NCBI RefSeq assembly: GCF_004119495.1
Contig: NZ_NRQU01000003.1
Location: 79,580-143,579, forward strand
Length of the DNA stretch: 64,000 bases
DNA from: Flavobacterium sp. YO12
GTDB taxonomy: Bacteria; Bacteroidota; Bacteroidia; Flavobacteriales; Flavobacteriaceae
Direction of reading: 5' to 3'
Below are positions 35,662-43,843 of this stretch, piece by piece (within the stretch, counting starts at the first letter, position 1; every line of letters starts with the position of its first letter). The notes beneath the pieces are model-generated. The model was not told the DNA's origin. It saw nothing but the letters and a program-made list of their open reading frames with translations, and did no database searches. The translations under genes and the position numbers were made by a program.

Positions 35662-37107
35662 TTATTTAATCACAGTTATTGATCCTTTTTTTTCACCGGT
35701 GTCTGATTGAATGACATAGTAATATACTGGATTTACATTTTTAAAATCTATTGCTGTCTGCGGCCAATCGCCTTGATAGTTGTAAACATCAAGAACCTTT
35801 TCGCCGTTTGAACTTAGAATAATTACTTTGGTATTAGCATTTTTATAAGCATCTGGAATATTCCAATACGGACTTGCACTGCTGAGCTTAATTATATTTT
35901 GAATAACCGTAGAGGGTGCTGAAGGACCTGTAACTTTAAAACTAAATTCCTGAGAAGATATACATCCTGTAGTCTGCGAAATTTTTGCTTTATAATTACC
36001 CGGCGCAGCTACCAAGTATGATCTTGATGTCGCTCCTGCGATTACATTTCCATTTAATGACCACTCAAACTCTGGATTCGTAGCATCTGTTGTAAGACTG
36101 ACATTAACAGTTTCGCCTTCATTAAGAGCGGTAGTATCTGCAACATCTATACTTGCTGTAAATCCGTTACTTTTAAGATCTATAGATCCTGAAGCGCTGC
36201 AGCCTCCAAAATCGACATCAACTGAATAAATACCAGATTCATTTGTCGCATAAGAACGACCTACAGCATCTTTAATAGCCACTCCATTCTTTTTCCATTG
36301 ATACTTGTTTCCTGCGGTTGCTGTTAAAATTGTACCTGTCCCGTTTGAACAAAAAGGATTTCCTAAATTGGAATCGATTGTTACACCAGAACCTCCGCTT
36401 GAAGTAGCGACTGTCACTTTGTTTGAACTAATATTAACATCTGAACATTTGCCGTAATCAACCACGGCATAGTAACTCCCTGCTGTATTTACAACAAGGT
36501 CTTTACCGCTTTGACCAGCAATAGCAACATCGTCTTTATACCACGTATATTTAAGTTTTGGAAAGTTTAATGGTGATGAATTAGGTATAGAAGGTGTACT
36601 ATTATCTATTGAAAGAGTTACACTTCCGCCTGGACAGATTGTTACATTAGTATTTTGATTATTAATAAAGAACTTCGATTCAAAATCTTTATAATAAACA
36701 GGAAAAGAAGTATCTCCAATAGAATTTTTAAATCGACCAGTTGTAACAGGAGATGCTCCTGAACTTTTAACTCTCAATCCGTACAAATCTGAACCTGTCA
36801 AATTTACAGGCACTGCAAATTTTATCGTTTTCTGTGTAGCACTAACATCTACAGCATCTAAAAAAGTTGTTGCAATAGGATTATCTGCATTGTCTAAAAG
36901 TTCTACGACAAATGTGGTTCCAGCAGGAAAATTAACATAACTAAATGATGCATAAAATTCATTAAACGAACTTCCTGCACATAACTTTTCCAATCCGTCA
37001 AGTTGCTTTGGAACAATAGTCTGCCCATAAGAACTTGATTTAGTAAATAGAATTATGCTAAATAAAATAAGTAATCTGGTAAAAGAAAAAGTAATTTTTT
37101 GAATCAT
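35662..37107 (-). CDS. sprC: SprC, exported Ig-like protein of the sprB operon
   Basis: A 481-residue secreted protein with a signal peptide (ends near SSSYGQT) and a body of Ig-like beta-sandwich modules: repeated CPGGSVTLSID, YTWYKDDVAIAG, YQWKKNGVAIKD and FEWSLNGNVIAG, each around one core Trp, with paired Cys. The C-terminal 70 residues (from SPYWNIPDAYKNANTKVIIL, ending SITVIK) resemble the gliding-motility type of T9SS C-terminal domain, so it is a probable T9SS client. It starts within the stop of the upstream 137-aa gene (4-base overlap) and is followed by sprD 1 base later. In F. johnsoniae sprC is needed for spreading on agar. Confidence 0.88.
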   Translation of the reverse strand: MIQKITFSFTRLLILFSIILFTKSSSYGQTIVPKQLDGLEKLCAGSSFNEFYASFSYVNFPAGTTFVVELLDNADNPIATTFLDAVDVSATQKTIKFAVPVNLTGSDLYGLRVKSSGASPVTTGRFKNSIGDTSFPVYYKDFESKFFINNQNTNVTICPGGSVTLSIDNSTPSIPNSSPLNFPKLKYTWYKDDVAIAGQSGKDLVVNTAGSYYAVVDYGKCSDVNISSNKVTVATSSGGSGVTIDSNLGNPFCSNGTGTILTATAGNKYQWKKNGVAIKDAVGRSYATNESGIYSVDVDFGGCSASGSIDLKSNGFTASIDVADTTALNEGETVNVSLTTDATNPEFEWSLNGNVIAGATSRSYLVAAPGNYKAKISQTTGCISSQEFSFKVTGPSAPSTVIQNIIKLSSASPYWNIPDAYKNANTKVIILSSNGEKVLDVYNYQGDWPQTAIDFKNVNPVYYYVIQSDTGEKKGSITVIK

Positions 37108-37517
37108 ATAGTACGCGTTCTAGATAAGTCTATACGTTCAAAAAATAAGATGTCTATGAATGTTTCTGAAAAATCATATTTATAGTTTTCAATAATATCT
37201 TTTGCAAGAATTGAAGTTGCACTAATTAATGAATTTTCATTACAGTCTGCACTTAGATCTTTCATTTCAGTTGCAATAGTAAGGCTGTCCTTGGGGGTGG
37301 ACAGCCCTGCTATAAACTGATTAGAATTCTCTAATTGACTGATCCCTGTAGCAGGATCATTTTTTTGGTTTGTCGCTTTAAACGAAGTCAAATTACACTG
37401 TGCTTCAACAGAAACTATAGCTTCTGATGTTGCAACACTTTGTGCATATAGACTTAACGATATAGGCGAAAACAAAAATATTGTATATAAAAAATACTTT
37501 TTTGTAGATTGAGCCAT
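37104..37517 (-). CDS. Small exported protein of the sprB operon, unknown function
   Basis: A 137-residue protein with a signal peptide (KKYFLYTIFLFSPISLSLYA, then QS). The mature part is about 110 residues, polar, with two Cys (AQCNLTSF and DLSADCNENS) that could pair, and ends in a basic ERIDLSRTRTI. I recognise no domain. The 4-base overlap with sprC points to translational coupling, and the matching position in the F. johnsoniae seven-gene operon suggests it is conserved; no gliding phenotype is known to me for it. Confidence 0.75.
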   Translation of the reverse strand: MAQSTKKYFLYTIFLFSPISLSLYAQSVATSEAIVSVEAQCNLTSFKATNQKNDPATGISQLENSNQFIAGLSTPKDSLTIATEMKDLSADCNENSLISATSILAKDIIENYKYDFSETFIDILFFERIDLSRTRTI

Positions 37518-37618
37518 TATGTCTTGATCTTTATTTGGTCCGGTTGAGACGATACATAAATTGTGTCTGGGGACTTTATTAATAAAATTTACGCGTTGAA
37601 ATAAAAATCGAAATCTAT

Positions 37619-38911
37619 TTATCTATTGCCGCTTGAAGCTGTGATTTTTCCTAGTTGTAATCTAAAATCTGGTTTTTTAGCGTTGAAAATGTCAATGAAT
37701 GTTTCTTTGTTGCTGCTTTGAGAATAAACGTTAAAAAATACGCTGTTTCCGTACCAGCTTTCTAAATCTTCATTGTTAGAATTGTACTCTGTAAAGATGT
37801 TTCCTTTACATAGGTTAAAGTACATTTCTTCAAATTTGATTTTTTTAAGGTTAGCATCATTGATCTCTGTTTTGCTGTCTAACAATACAGCAGGATTAAA
37901 TCCAGAGATTACACTTCTTTTCATTTCAAGAGAAGCATTTTCGGCTACATAAACAGCCTCTTTTACTAAACCTGATTGAATATCAGCATTGATGTTTTCA
38001 CTGTCGTTAAGCATTGTAATATTAGTAGCAACAACTAAAGTTTGTTTTTTAGTAAAATCTGTTTCACTTTTCTTTTCGTATGATTTTACTTCCATACAAC
38101 GAGATCCGTCTTTGTTACTAGACAAGTAAGATGATCTAACTGCTAATGAATTGTATAAACGACATTGAACTCCTTGAGTAAATTTATAGTCGTCGTTGAT
38201 TGATTTATAAGAAACAAATTTTGTCGCATTTACATCACCTCCAAAGAAAGCAAATGAATCTCCTCCAGAGTAACTTACCATTACATTTTCTAAGATTGTT
38301 TTATTACCAACTCCAGCGATAGTCAATCCGTTGAAAGTATCAACACCTTTTACTTTTTTTCCAGCAAATTCGATTCTAACAAATCGCATAATACCAGAAT
38401 TTGAAGCTGTATTATCACCGCCATAAGTAGTAAGCGTTGGGTCTAAGTCTAGGTTATAAGAACCTACATTTCCAAATTTGTTAATTGGAGCATCACCTAG
38501 AATAACTACTCCACCCCAGTCTCCTGCTTTTTTCAGGCTTCTGTTAGAAGTAAACACAATTGGATCAGTTTCTAAACCGTCAGCCATAATTTGTGCACCT
38601 TTAGTAACTACCAATGTTCCTTTTGTTTCAAAATCACCAATAATTAATGTTCCTGGTTCAATTGTTAAAACTGCATTATTAGTAACATAGACGTTACCTT
38701 GCAAAACATAAATATTCCTCTTCAGCAATTTTGTGTTAACAGAAATATTTCCTGCTAAAATTTGGTTTGCTTCTCCGTAATCTACTTTGTTAGGCTTAAA
38801 TTCGGTCCAGTTGTTTAACCAATTGGTGTAGCCCATAATTCCTTTCTCTTGTTGAGCACTCATACTTGTGACTGTCAAAAAGATACAGATCAATTGAGTA
38901 ATTTTTTTCAT
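37619..38911 (-). CDS. Exported right-handed beta-helix-like protein of the sprB operon
   Basis: A 430-residue secreted protein (signal peptide ends MSAQQ). The body shows short repeated strands with turn patterns of a parallel beta-helix: VYVTNNAVLTIEPGTLIIGD, GTLVVTKGAQIMADGLETDP, GDWGGVVILGDAPIN, and then NGLTIAGVGNKTILENVMVS. The IEPGTLI and GDWGGVVI words are common in secreted Bacteroidetes surface proteins. I see no clear T9SS C-terminal domain, so it may stay in the periplasm or on the outer membrane. It is second in the operon, 101 bases before the 137-aa gene; its leader has two G/C runs (38917-38932). Function unknown. Confidence 0.8.
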   Translation of the reverse strand: MKKITQLICIFLTVTSMSAQQEKGIMGYTNWLNNWTEFKPNKVDYGEANQILAGNISVNTKLLKRNIYVLQGNVYVTNNAVLTIEPGTLIIGDFETKGTLVVTKGAQIMADGLETDPIVFTSNRSLKKAGDWGGVVILGDAPINKFGNVGSYNLDLDPTLTTYGGDNTASNSGIMRFVRIEFAGKKVKGVDTFNGLTIAGVGNKTILENVMVSYSGGDSFAFFGGDVNATKFVSYKSINDDYKFTQGVQCRLYNSLAVRSSYLSSNKDGSRCMEVKSYEKKSETDFTKKQTLVVATNITMLNDSENINADIQSGLVKEAVYVAENASLEMKRSVISGFNPAVLLDSKTEINDANLKKIKFEEMYFNLCKGNIFTEYNSNNEDLESWYGNSVFFNVYSQSSNKETFIDIFNAKKPDFRLQLGKITASSGNR

Positions 38912-38916
38912 GATAA

Positions 38917-38932
38917 GGGGGGGTATTGGGGG
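38917..38932 (-). repeat. Poly-C runs (C5 and C7) in the leader of the beta-helix gene
   Basis: On the minus strand a run of five C and a run of seven C, 4 bases apart, end 5 bases before the ATG at 38911. Runs of this kind are rare in this AT-rich sequence and lie over the ribosome-binding position. Confidence 0.6.
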
Positions 38933-38964
38933 TTAATAATAATTTGGGTATGCGTAAATGAAAA

Positions 38965-39015
38965 AACTCATCTCGAGATTTTCTGGTGGTATTCAGAACA
39001 TATCGAGAACGAGTT
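38965..39015 (-). terminator. Attenuator-like hairpin between first and second operon genes
   Basis: Arms 38965-38976 and 39003-39015 pair with one bulge; on the minus strand the stem is followed by six T. It lies 86 bases after the first gene's stop, so it could reduce read-through into the rest of the sprB operon. Confidence 0.45.
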
Positions 39016-39100
39016 AATTTTCTTTTTTTCTTTTAAAATGCTGTGAGAGCCTAAAGCTGTTCACGCATCAAAAAAGAGATTTAAAATATTTTTATAAAAA

Positions 39101-39553
39101 TTACATTTCGTTCAAATCGTTGAACTCGTGTAAAGATTTCAATGTACTTTCGTAAAATAAAATAGCTGCGATTAAGTTTCCTTTATCAGAATATGGCATC
39201 ATTTTTCTTTGAAATTCTACTGTAGTATCTAAGAAATTTGATGTACCCACAGCCTGAGCATCTAAAACTTTTTTGTGTTCGTTATCATCTGGAATACCTA
39301 AGTCTGCCATTGTAACACCCGGTTTTGTAACCAACGCAATGTAAGGGAGAGTTTTTACTAATACTTTAATTCGCTCAATGTATAATTCTAACAATTCCCC
39401 TTTTTGCATACCACTCAATTCTTTTTGATCGTGATATTTACGAATAAGAGCTGTCGTACTAATTATACTTCTTGGAGCGTTCTTTGCCTGAGCTGAAGCA
39501 GCAGCAGTTGTCAAGATAAAAAATGCACTTAATAAAATAATTTTCCCTTTCAT
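39101..39553 (-). CDS. Small exported protein, first gene of the sprB operon, unknown function
   Basis: A 150-residue protein with a signal peptide (ends AAASAQ). The mature part is helix-rich: the segments STTALIRKYHDQKELSGMQ and KGELLELYIERIKVLVKTLP, then a C-terminal helical stretch ending SLHEFNDLNEM. There are no Cys or known motifs, so I give no function. A good Bacteroidetes promoter (39588-39617) lies just upstream, making it the likely first gene of the seven-gene sprB transcript, although an attenuator-like hairpin follows it. Confidence 0.78.
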   Translation of the reverse strand: MKGKIILLSAFFILTTAAASAQAKNAPRSIISTTALIRKYHDQKELSGMQKGELLELYIERIKVLVKTLPYIALVTKPGVTMADLGIPDDNEHKKVLDAQAVGTSNFLDTTVEFQRKMMPYSDKGNLIAAILFYESTLKSLHEFNDLNEM

Positions 39554-39587
39554 AAATTCTTATTAAATAATTGGTTGTTGATGAAAA

Positions 39588-39617
39588 CAAAAATATAGAA
39601 ATTAACTTAAATTGCAA
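39588..39617 (-). promoter_or_regulatory. Promoter of the sprB operon
   Basis: On the minus strand TTG (39615-39617), 19 bases, TATTTTTG (39588-39595). This is an exact fit to the Bacteroidetes TTG-N17-23-TAnnTTTG pattern. It leaves a leader of about 30 bases before the ATG at 39553. Confidence 0.7.
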
Positions 39618-39957
39618 CTTTATTGATTTGTTTTTTAAAAAAAAAAGCTTAAAAAAAGCTTAAAAACCAGCGTTATGTCGAGAAAATGTGCGTTTTAACG
39701 TGCTTTCTGTTAAAATTGTTAAAATCTAAACCGTAAGATTTAAGCCATAAAATTTAGAGTAAAATCTACTCTAAATAACCAAAAAAAGCATACGATTGTC
39801 GTTTTTTCAAAAAAAATATTAACAAAAAAGTCTTTATATTTACTAACATGAACAATTTTATTAACAAAAGTTCGTTAGCAAACCGCAAATATTTTTATAA
39901 AAATCCATCAGAATCTCATAAATTAAAGCTGCCGTATAAACTTTATCTGGAAAATTT

Positions 39958-39985
39958 TTGACTACATCATTTTCTTCTATCTTTG
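39958..39985 (+). promoter_or_regulatory. holB promoter, giving a nearly leaderless transcript
   Basis: TTTTG ending at 39960, 17 bases, then TATCTTTG (39978-39985). The ATG at 39990 is only 4 bases beyond the -7 box, so transcription should start at or next to the start codon. Confidence 0.7.
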
Positions 39986-39989
39986 CCTC

Positions 39990-41138
39990 ATGCAATTTTC
40001 ACAAATTTTAGGTCAGGATTACATCAAAAGCCATTTAATAAAAAGCGCATCTTCTGGACGAATTCCGCATGCTCAATTATTCATCGGCCCTGAAGGAAGC
40101 GGTACTTTATCGACTGCAATTGCTTATGCGCAGTATATTTTGTGTAATAACACCGGGAACGAAAATGAAAACGGTAACGATTCCTGTAACCTAAAATTTC
40201 AAAACATCTCGCATCCCGATCTGCATTTTATTTACCCAACGGTTACTACCGAAGATGTAAAAACAAAACCAAAAAGCTTAGACTTCATTCAAGATTGGCG
40301 GACTTTCATTCACGAAATGCCATATGGCGGATTATTTGATTGGTATAAAATACTTGGTGTTCAAAACAAACAAGGAGAAATAAGAGTCGAAGATGCGCAA
40401 GAAGTTTTAAAATCACTTTCGCTGAAATCATACGAAGGCGGTTATAAAATTATGATTATCTGGATGGCTGATAAGATGAATATTGCAGCCTCAAACAAGC
40501 TGTTAAAACTTCTAGAAGAACCCTCTGATAAAACAATTTTTATCCTAATTTCTGAGAACGAAGAAGATATTATTCAAACCATACGTTCTCGTTGTCAAGT
40601 AATTCACTTTAACGGACTGCCGGAAAAAGTAATTGCCGAAGCTTTAATTTCAAAAGAAAATCTCGACGAAAAAACAGCTTTTAAAATTGCGCATCAAGCG
40701 CAGGGAAATTTCAATAAAGCACTTCATTTACTCAAAGAAGATGATTCTGAATATCCTTTTGAACAATGGTTTGTCAATTGGGTTCGCGCCGCTTTTAGAG
40801 CAAAAGGAAATGCTGCAGCAATTCAGGATTTAATTTCTTGGAGCGAAGAAATTGCAGGACTTGGACGCGAAAGCCAAAAGAAATTTATTCAGTTTTGTAT
40901 TGAAATGTTTCGTCAAGCACTTTTGCTTAACTATCAAGCACCAACTTTGGTTTATATTGAACCAAAAGTAGACAAATTTAAACTGGAGAATTTTGCGCCT
41001 TTTGTAAACGGCAATAATATTCATGAAATTTTCAAAGAGCTTTCAGATGCGATGTATCACATTGAAAGAAACGGAAATGCAAAAATAATCTTAACCGATT
41101 TATCTATAAAACTGACTCGTTTAATTCACAAAAAATAA
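39990..41138 (+). CDS. holB: DNA polymerase III subunit delta'
   Basis: A 382-residue clamp-loader ATPase-fold protein. It starts in family style (FSQILGQDYIKSHL) and has a P-loop region reading GPEGSGTLSTA in which the usual Lys is missing, as in delta' subunits that do not bind ATP. The MIIWMADKMNIAASNKLLKLLEEP segment and the sensor/SRC-type IRSRCQVIHF are well kept. The zinc-finger cysteines of other clamp-loader proteins are reduced to a pair (ILCNN and NDSCN). It works within the clamp loader to put the sliding clamp on DNA. It is followed after 7 bases by a DoxX gene. Confidence 0.9.
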   Translation: MQFSQILGQDYIKSHLIKSASSGRIPHAQLFIGPEGSGTLSTAIAYAQYILCNNTGNENENGNDSCNLKFQNISHPDLHFIYPTVTTEDVKTKPKSLDFIQDWRTFIHEMPYGGLFDWYKILGVQNKQGEIRVEDAQEVLKSLSLKSYEGGYKIMIIWMADKMNIAASNKLLKLLEEPSDKTIFILISENEEDIIQTIRSRCQVIHFNGLPEKVIAEALISKENLDEKTAFKIAHQAQGNFNKALHLLKEDDSEYPFEQWFVNWVRAAFRAKGNAAAIQDLISWSEEIAGLGRESQKKFIQFCIEMFRQALLLNYQAPTLVYIEPKVDKFKLENFAPFVNGNNIHEIFKELSDAMYHIERNGNAKIILTDLSIKLTRLIHKK

Positions 41139-41145
41139 TTTTCAG

Positions 41146-41529
41146 ATGAATAATGCCGCCTCTATTTTATTATTAGCATTTTTAGCCATAACTTTTTTAC
41201 AATCAGGCTATGAAAAAATTTTTTATTGGAAAGATAATGTTGAATGGCTTAAAGGTCATTTTGCCAAAACGCCTCTAAAAAACCAAGTTCCCCTTGCTCT
41301 ATTTCATTTATTAATTTTAGAATTAATTTCTGGTGTTTTATGTGTAGTTGGAGCAATTCAATTGTTAACAAACAGCGGCCGAGAATATGGCTTTTATGGA
41401 GCAATTTTCTCTTGTATTTGTTTGTTAATGATGCTTTTCGGACAGCGATTAGCAAAAGATTATGATGGCGCAAGAACCATTGTAATTTATTTTATTCCTG
41501 CTGTAATGGCAGTTTATTGGTTGAACTAA
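41146..41529 (+). CDS. DoxX-family small membrane protein
   Basis: A 127-residue integral membrane protein with four hydrophobic helices (about residues 4-22, 47-67, 78-97, 105-125) and the early FLQSGYEKIFYWKD stretch typical of DoxX-like proteins. The family lies near quinones and thiosulphate oxidation in some organisms, but most bacterial members have unknown roles, possibly in redox homeostasis at the membrane. The 7-base gap after holB suggests a shared transcript without implying a shared function. Confidence 0.75.
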   Translation: MNNAASILLLAFLAITFLQSGYEKIFYWKDNVEWLKGHFAKTPLKNQVPLALFHLLILELISGVLCVVGAIQLLTNSGREYGFYGAIFSCICLLMMLFGQRLAKDYDGARTIVIYFIPAVMAVYWLN

Positions 41530-41617
41530 TCGACCGCAATCTTTAAAAAAGTAAGCCGCAATTTAAAAGGTTTTTAAATATGGAAACCGCGGTAAGAAAA
41601 TAAAATTTTATCAAAAA

Positions 41618-42127
41618 ATGAATGCAAAACATCCTTCAGAATCCCTAACTATTTTAACCGATTTAGTTTTACCAAGTGAAACAAATCCTTTAAACAATCT
41701 ATTTGGCGGTGAGTTACTTGCCCGTATGGATCGTGCAGCAAGTATTGCGGCACGCAGACATTCTCGCCGAATTGTAGTAACGGCATCTGTAAATCACGTT
41801 GCTTTCAATAGAGCTATTTCATTAGGAAGTGTTGTAACTGTTGAAGCAAAAGTATCAAGATCTTTCAAAAGTTCGATGGAAGTTTTCATTGATGTTTGGG
41901 TAGAAGATCGTGAATCTGGAAGCAGAACAAAAGCAAACGAAGCCATTTATACTTTTGTTGCTGTTGATGATACTGGAAGACCTGTTGAAGTACCGCCAAT
42001 CTTGCCAGAAACTGAACTTGAAATACAACGTTTTGATGCCGCTTTGCGTCGTAAACAGCTGAGTTTGGTCCTTGCTGGAAAAATGAAACCGTCTGATGCC
42101 ACAGAATTAAAGGCTTTATTTTTATAA
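41618..42127 (+). CDS. Acyl-CoA thioesterase, hotdog fold (YciA/BACH type)
   Basis: A 169-residue single hotdog-domain thioesterase that hydrolyses acyl-CoA to free fatty acid and CoA. Signature pieces are NPLNNLFGGELLARMDRAA (catalytic Asn and Gly region, about 22-40), the central VVTASVNHVAFNRAISLG strand pair, and FVAVDDTGRPVEVPPI near 120. A roughly 30-residue C-terminal helix follows, as in other Bacteroidetes members. Such enzymes keep acyl-CoA pools in check. No clear promoter was seen in the 88-base gap after DoxX, which may be crossed by one transcript. Confidence 0.88.
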   Translation: MNAKHPSESLTILTDLVLPSETNPLNNLFGGELLARMDRAASIAARRHSRRIVVTASVNHVAFNRAISLGSVVTVEAKVSRSFKSSMEVFIDVWVEDRESGSRTKANEAIYTFVAVDDTGRPVEVPPILPETELEIQRFDAALRRKQLSLVLAGKMKPSDATELKALFL

Positions 42128-42290
42128 TAAAATTTGTTACAATTTGTGACAATCTGAGTCACTCAAACTTCAAAAAAAAGAAGTATTTTTACCAAATTAC
42201 AAGCCGAAAAAATAAAAATCAGAACGCCGTTTACTCTTTTTGATTTTTATTAAAAAGAAACAAAATAACAATTTTAGACAAAATAAAAAG

Positions 42291-43298
42291 ATGAGTTCAG
42301 ACAAAGAAGCCAAATTAAAAGCGTTACAATTAACGCTTGATAAACTTGACAAAACCTACGGAAAAGGAACCGTAATGAAAATGGGCGATAAAGCCATCGT
42401 GGAGGTAGAAACGATTTCTTCTGGCTCACTTGGCGTCGATTTAGCTCTTGGGGTAAATGGTTATCCAAAAGGAAGAATTATTGAAATATACGGTCCAGAA
42501 TCTTCTGGTAAGACCACATTAACTTTACATGCTATTGCCGAAGCTCAAAAAGCCGGTGGTATTGCAGCATTTATCGATGCAGAGCATGCTTTTGATAGAA
42601 ATTATGCTGAAAAATTAGGTGTAGATATCGAAAACCTAATCATCTCACAACCAGACAACGGAGAGCAGGCTTTAGAAATTGCCGAAAACTTGATTCGTTC
42701 TGGAGCTATAGACATCGTTGTTATTGACTCTGTTGCTGCCTTAACTCCAAAAAGTGAAATTGAAGGCGAAATGGGAGACTCTAAAATGGGACTTCACGCA
42801 CGTTTAATGTCACAGGCTTTAAGAAAATTAACTGGAACAATCAGCAAAACAAACTGTACTGTTTTCTTCATCAACCAGCTGCGTGAAAAAATTGGTGTAA
42901 TGTTCGGGAATCCTGAAACTACAACTGGTGGTAACGCATTAAAATTCTACGCTTCAGTTCGTTTAGATATTCGTCGTTCTTCTCAAATTAAAGACGGTGA
43001 GAACGTTATTGGAAACAGAACAAAAGTTAAAATCGTTAAAAACAAAGTGGCACCGCCTTTTAAAACTGCCGAATTCGACATTATGTACGGAGAAGGAGTT
43101 TCTAAAACTGGTGAAATTCTTGACTTAGCGGTTGAATTTGAAATCGTTAAAAAAGCAGGATCTTGGTTTAGTTACGGAGACACAAAATTAGGACAAGGCC
43201 GCGATGCTGTAAAAGCCTTAATTAAAGACAATCCAGAATTAGCTGATGAATTAGAAGTAAAAATTAAAGCGCACATCAAAGAATTAGCTAACGCTTAA
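42291..43298 (+). CDS. recA: Recombinase RecA
   Basis: A 335-residue strand-exchange ATPase for homologous recombination and SOS induction. I start it at [13 protein letters not shown], which gives normal length; an in-frame upstream start would add 17 Lys/Asn-rich residues. Walker A is GPESSGKTT (about residue 67), the FIDAEHAFD and VVIDSVAAL strands follow, and loop L2 with [15 protein letters not shown] and [12 protein letters not shown] is intact. No LexA-type box was recognised upstream. The terminator at 43337-43366 closes the unit. Confidence 0.98.
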   Translation: MSSDKEAKLKALQLTLDKLDKTYGKGTVMKMGDKAIVEVETISSGSLGVDLALGVNGYPKGRIIEIYGPESSGKTTLTLHAIAEAQKAGGIAAFIDAEHAFDRNYAEKLGVDIENLIISQPDNGEQALEIAENLIRSGAIDIVVIDSVAALTPKSEIEGEMGDSKMGLHARLMSQALRKLTGTISKTNCTVFFINQLREKIGVMFGNPETTTGGNALKFYASVRLDIRRSSQIKDGENVIGNRTKVKIVKNKVAPPFKTAEFDIMYGEGVSKTGEILDLAVEFEIVKKAGSWFSYGDTKLGQGRDAVKALIKDNPELADELEVKIKAHIKELANA

Positions 43299-43336
43299 AT
43301 AATTATAAATCTGTAATTTATAGATTTATTCTCTAT

Positions 43337-43366
43337 AACCCGACAAGTTTAAAAACCTGTCGGGTT
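43337..43366 (+). terminator. recA terminator
   Basis: Near-perfect 14-bp arms with one mismatch (43337-43350, 43353-43366; stem core AACCCGACA / TGTCGGGTT) followed by T6, 39 bases after the recA stop. Confidence 0.85.
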
Positions 43367-43439
43367 TTTTATTTTCAAAAAAAAGCAAAAAAACAACGCA
43401 ACCATTTTCAAATTAACCCATCTAATAAATAAAATTAAT

Positions 43440-43550
43440 ATTGGGGCAGGTATTTGCCATAAATACCTATTCAATGGTTTTTAGAATAAATTTGGTTGGT
43501 TAAGGTACAAATCCGTTAGTTTTTGGCTGACGGATTTTATCCTTTTTATT
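43440..43550 (+). ncRNA. Candidate small RNA: two hairpins ending in a terminator-like stem
   Basis: Within the 545-bp space after recA are a perfect 7-bp hairpin (43449-43455 / 43461-43467), an unstructured T/G-rich part, and a second 11-bp stem with one G-U pair (43509-43519 / 43527-43537) followed by T-rich sequence to 43557. Neither strand codes a protein here. This could be a free small RNA with its own terminator. I see no good promoter, and cannot place it in a known RNA family. Confidence 0.3.
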
Positions 43551-43654
43551 TTTTTCATTCCTTGACGCAACCTTTTTCATTTTTTACTATCTACTATTAT
43601 GTGACGTTAACTGAGTATTAAACTCTTTATTACCAACCTTATAATATTTTAACC

Positions 43655-43759
43655 ATGAAAGAGAAAATAGAAGTGTTGTACAGTAAAAACCGAAAAAAAA
43701 CCAAATTGAAATTTAAAAAAGTACTCCGTTTTATCTCAGAAAAAATAATTCATAGATAA
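43655..43759 (+). CDS. Possible 34-aa basic peptide
   Basis: A short ORF (MKEKIEVLYSKNRKKTKLKF, then a basic amphipathic end) in the space between recA and the second acyltransferase. One-third of residues are Lys or Arg. No ribosome-binding or promoter signal is clear and I know no matching family, so it may be chance. It lies just downstream of the candidate small RNA. Confidence 0.2.
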   Translation: MKEKIEVLYSKNRKKTKLKFKKVLRFISEKIIHR

Positions 43760-43798
43760 ACTTCTTTAAATACAAAAGGACGTTTTTAATTCAAAAAG

Positions 43799-43835
43799 AA
43801 AACCCGATACTCATAAAGCTTGAATATCGGGTTTT
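43799..43835. terminator. Terminator of the second acyltransferase gene
   Basis: Perfect 11-bp arms (43799-43809, 43825-43835) with a 15-base loop, flanked by A and T runs, 8 bases beyond the acyltransferase stop. Confidence 0.8.
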
Positions 43836-43843
43836 GTATGTAT

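Larger units (their letters stand above)
39554..39989. other. Divergent intergenic region (436 bp) between the sprB operon and holB
   Basis: It holds two promoters facing apart (39588-39617 minus, 39958-39985 plus). The middle is AT-rich with A tracts (39640-39665, with two aagctt words 7 bases apart) and no ORF longer than a few codons. No riboswitch-like structure was seen. Confidence 0.7.

Noticed and set aside
41886..42162. Minus-strand ORFs across the thioesterase end
   Set aside because: Shadows of the thioesterase gene with no family resemblance or start signal.
42240..42290. Longer recA start
   Set aside because: It would add 17 Lys/Asn-rich residues not seen in RecA; 42291 gives the usual N-terminus.
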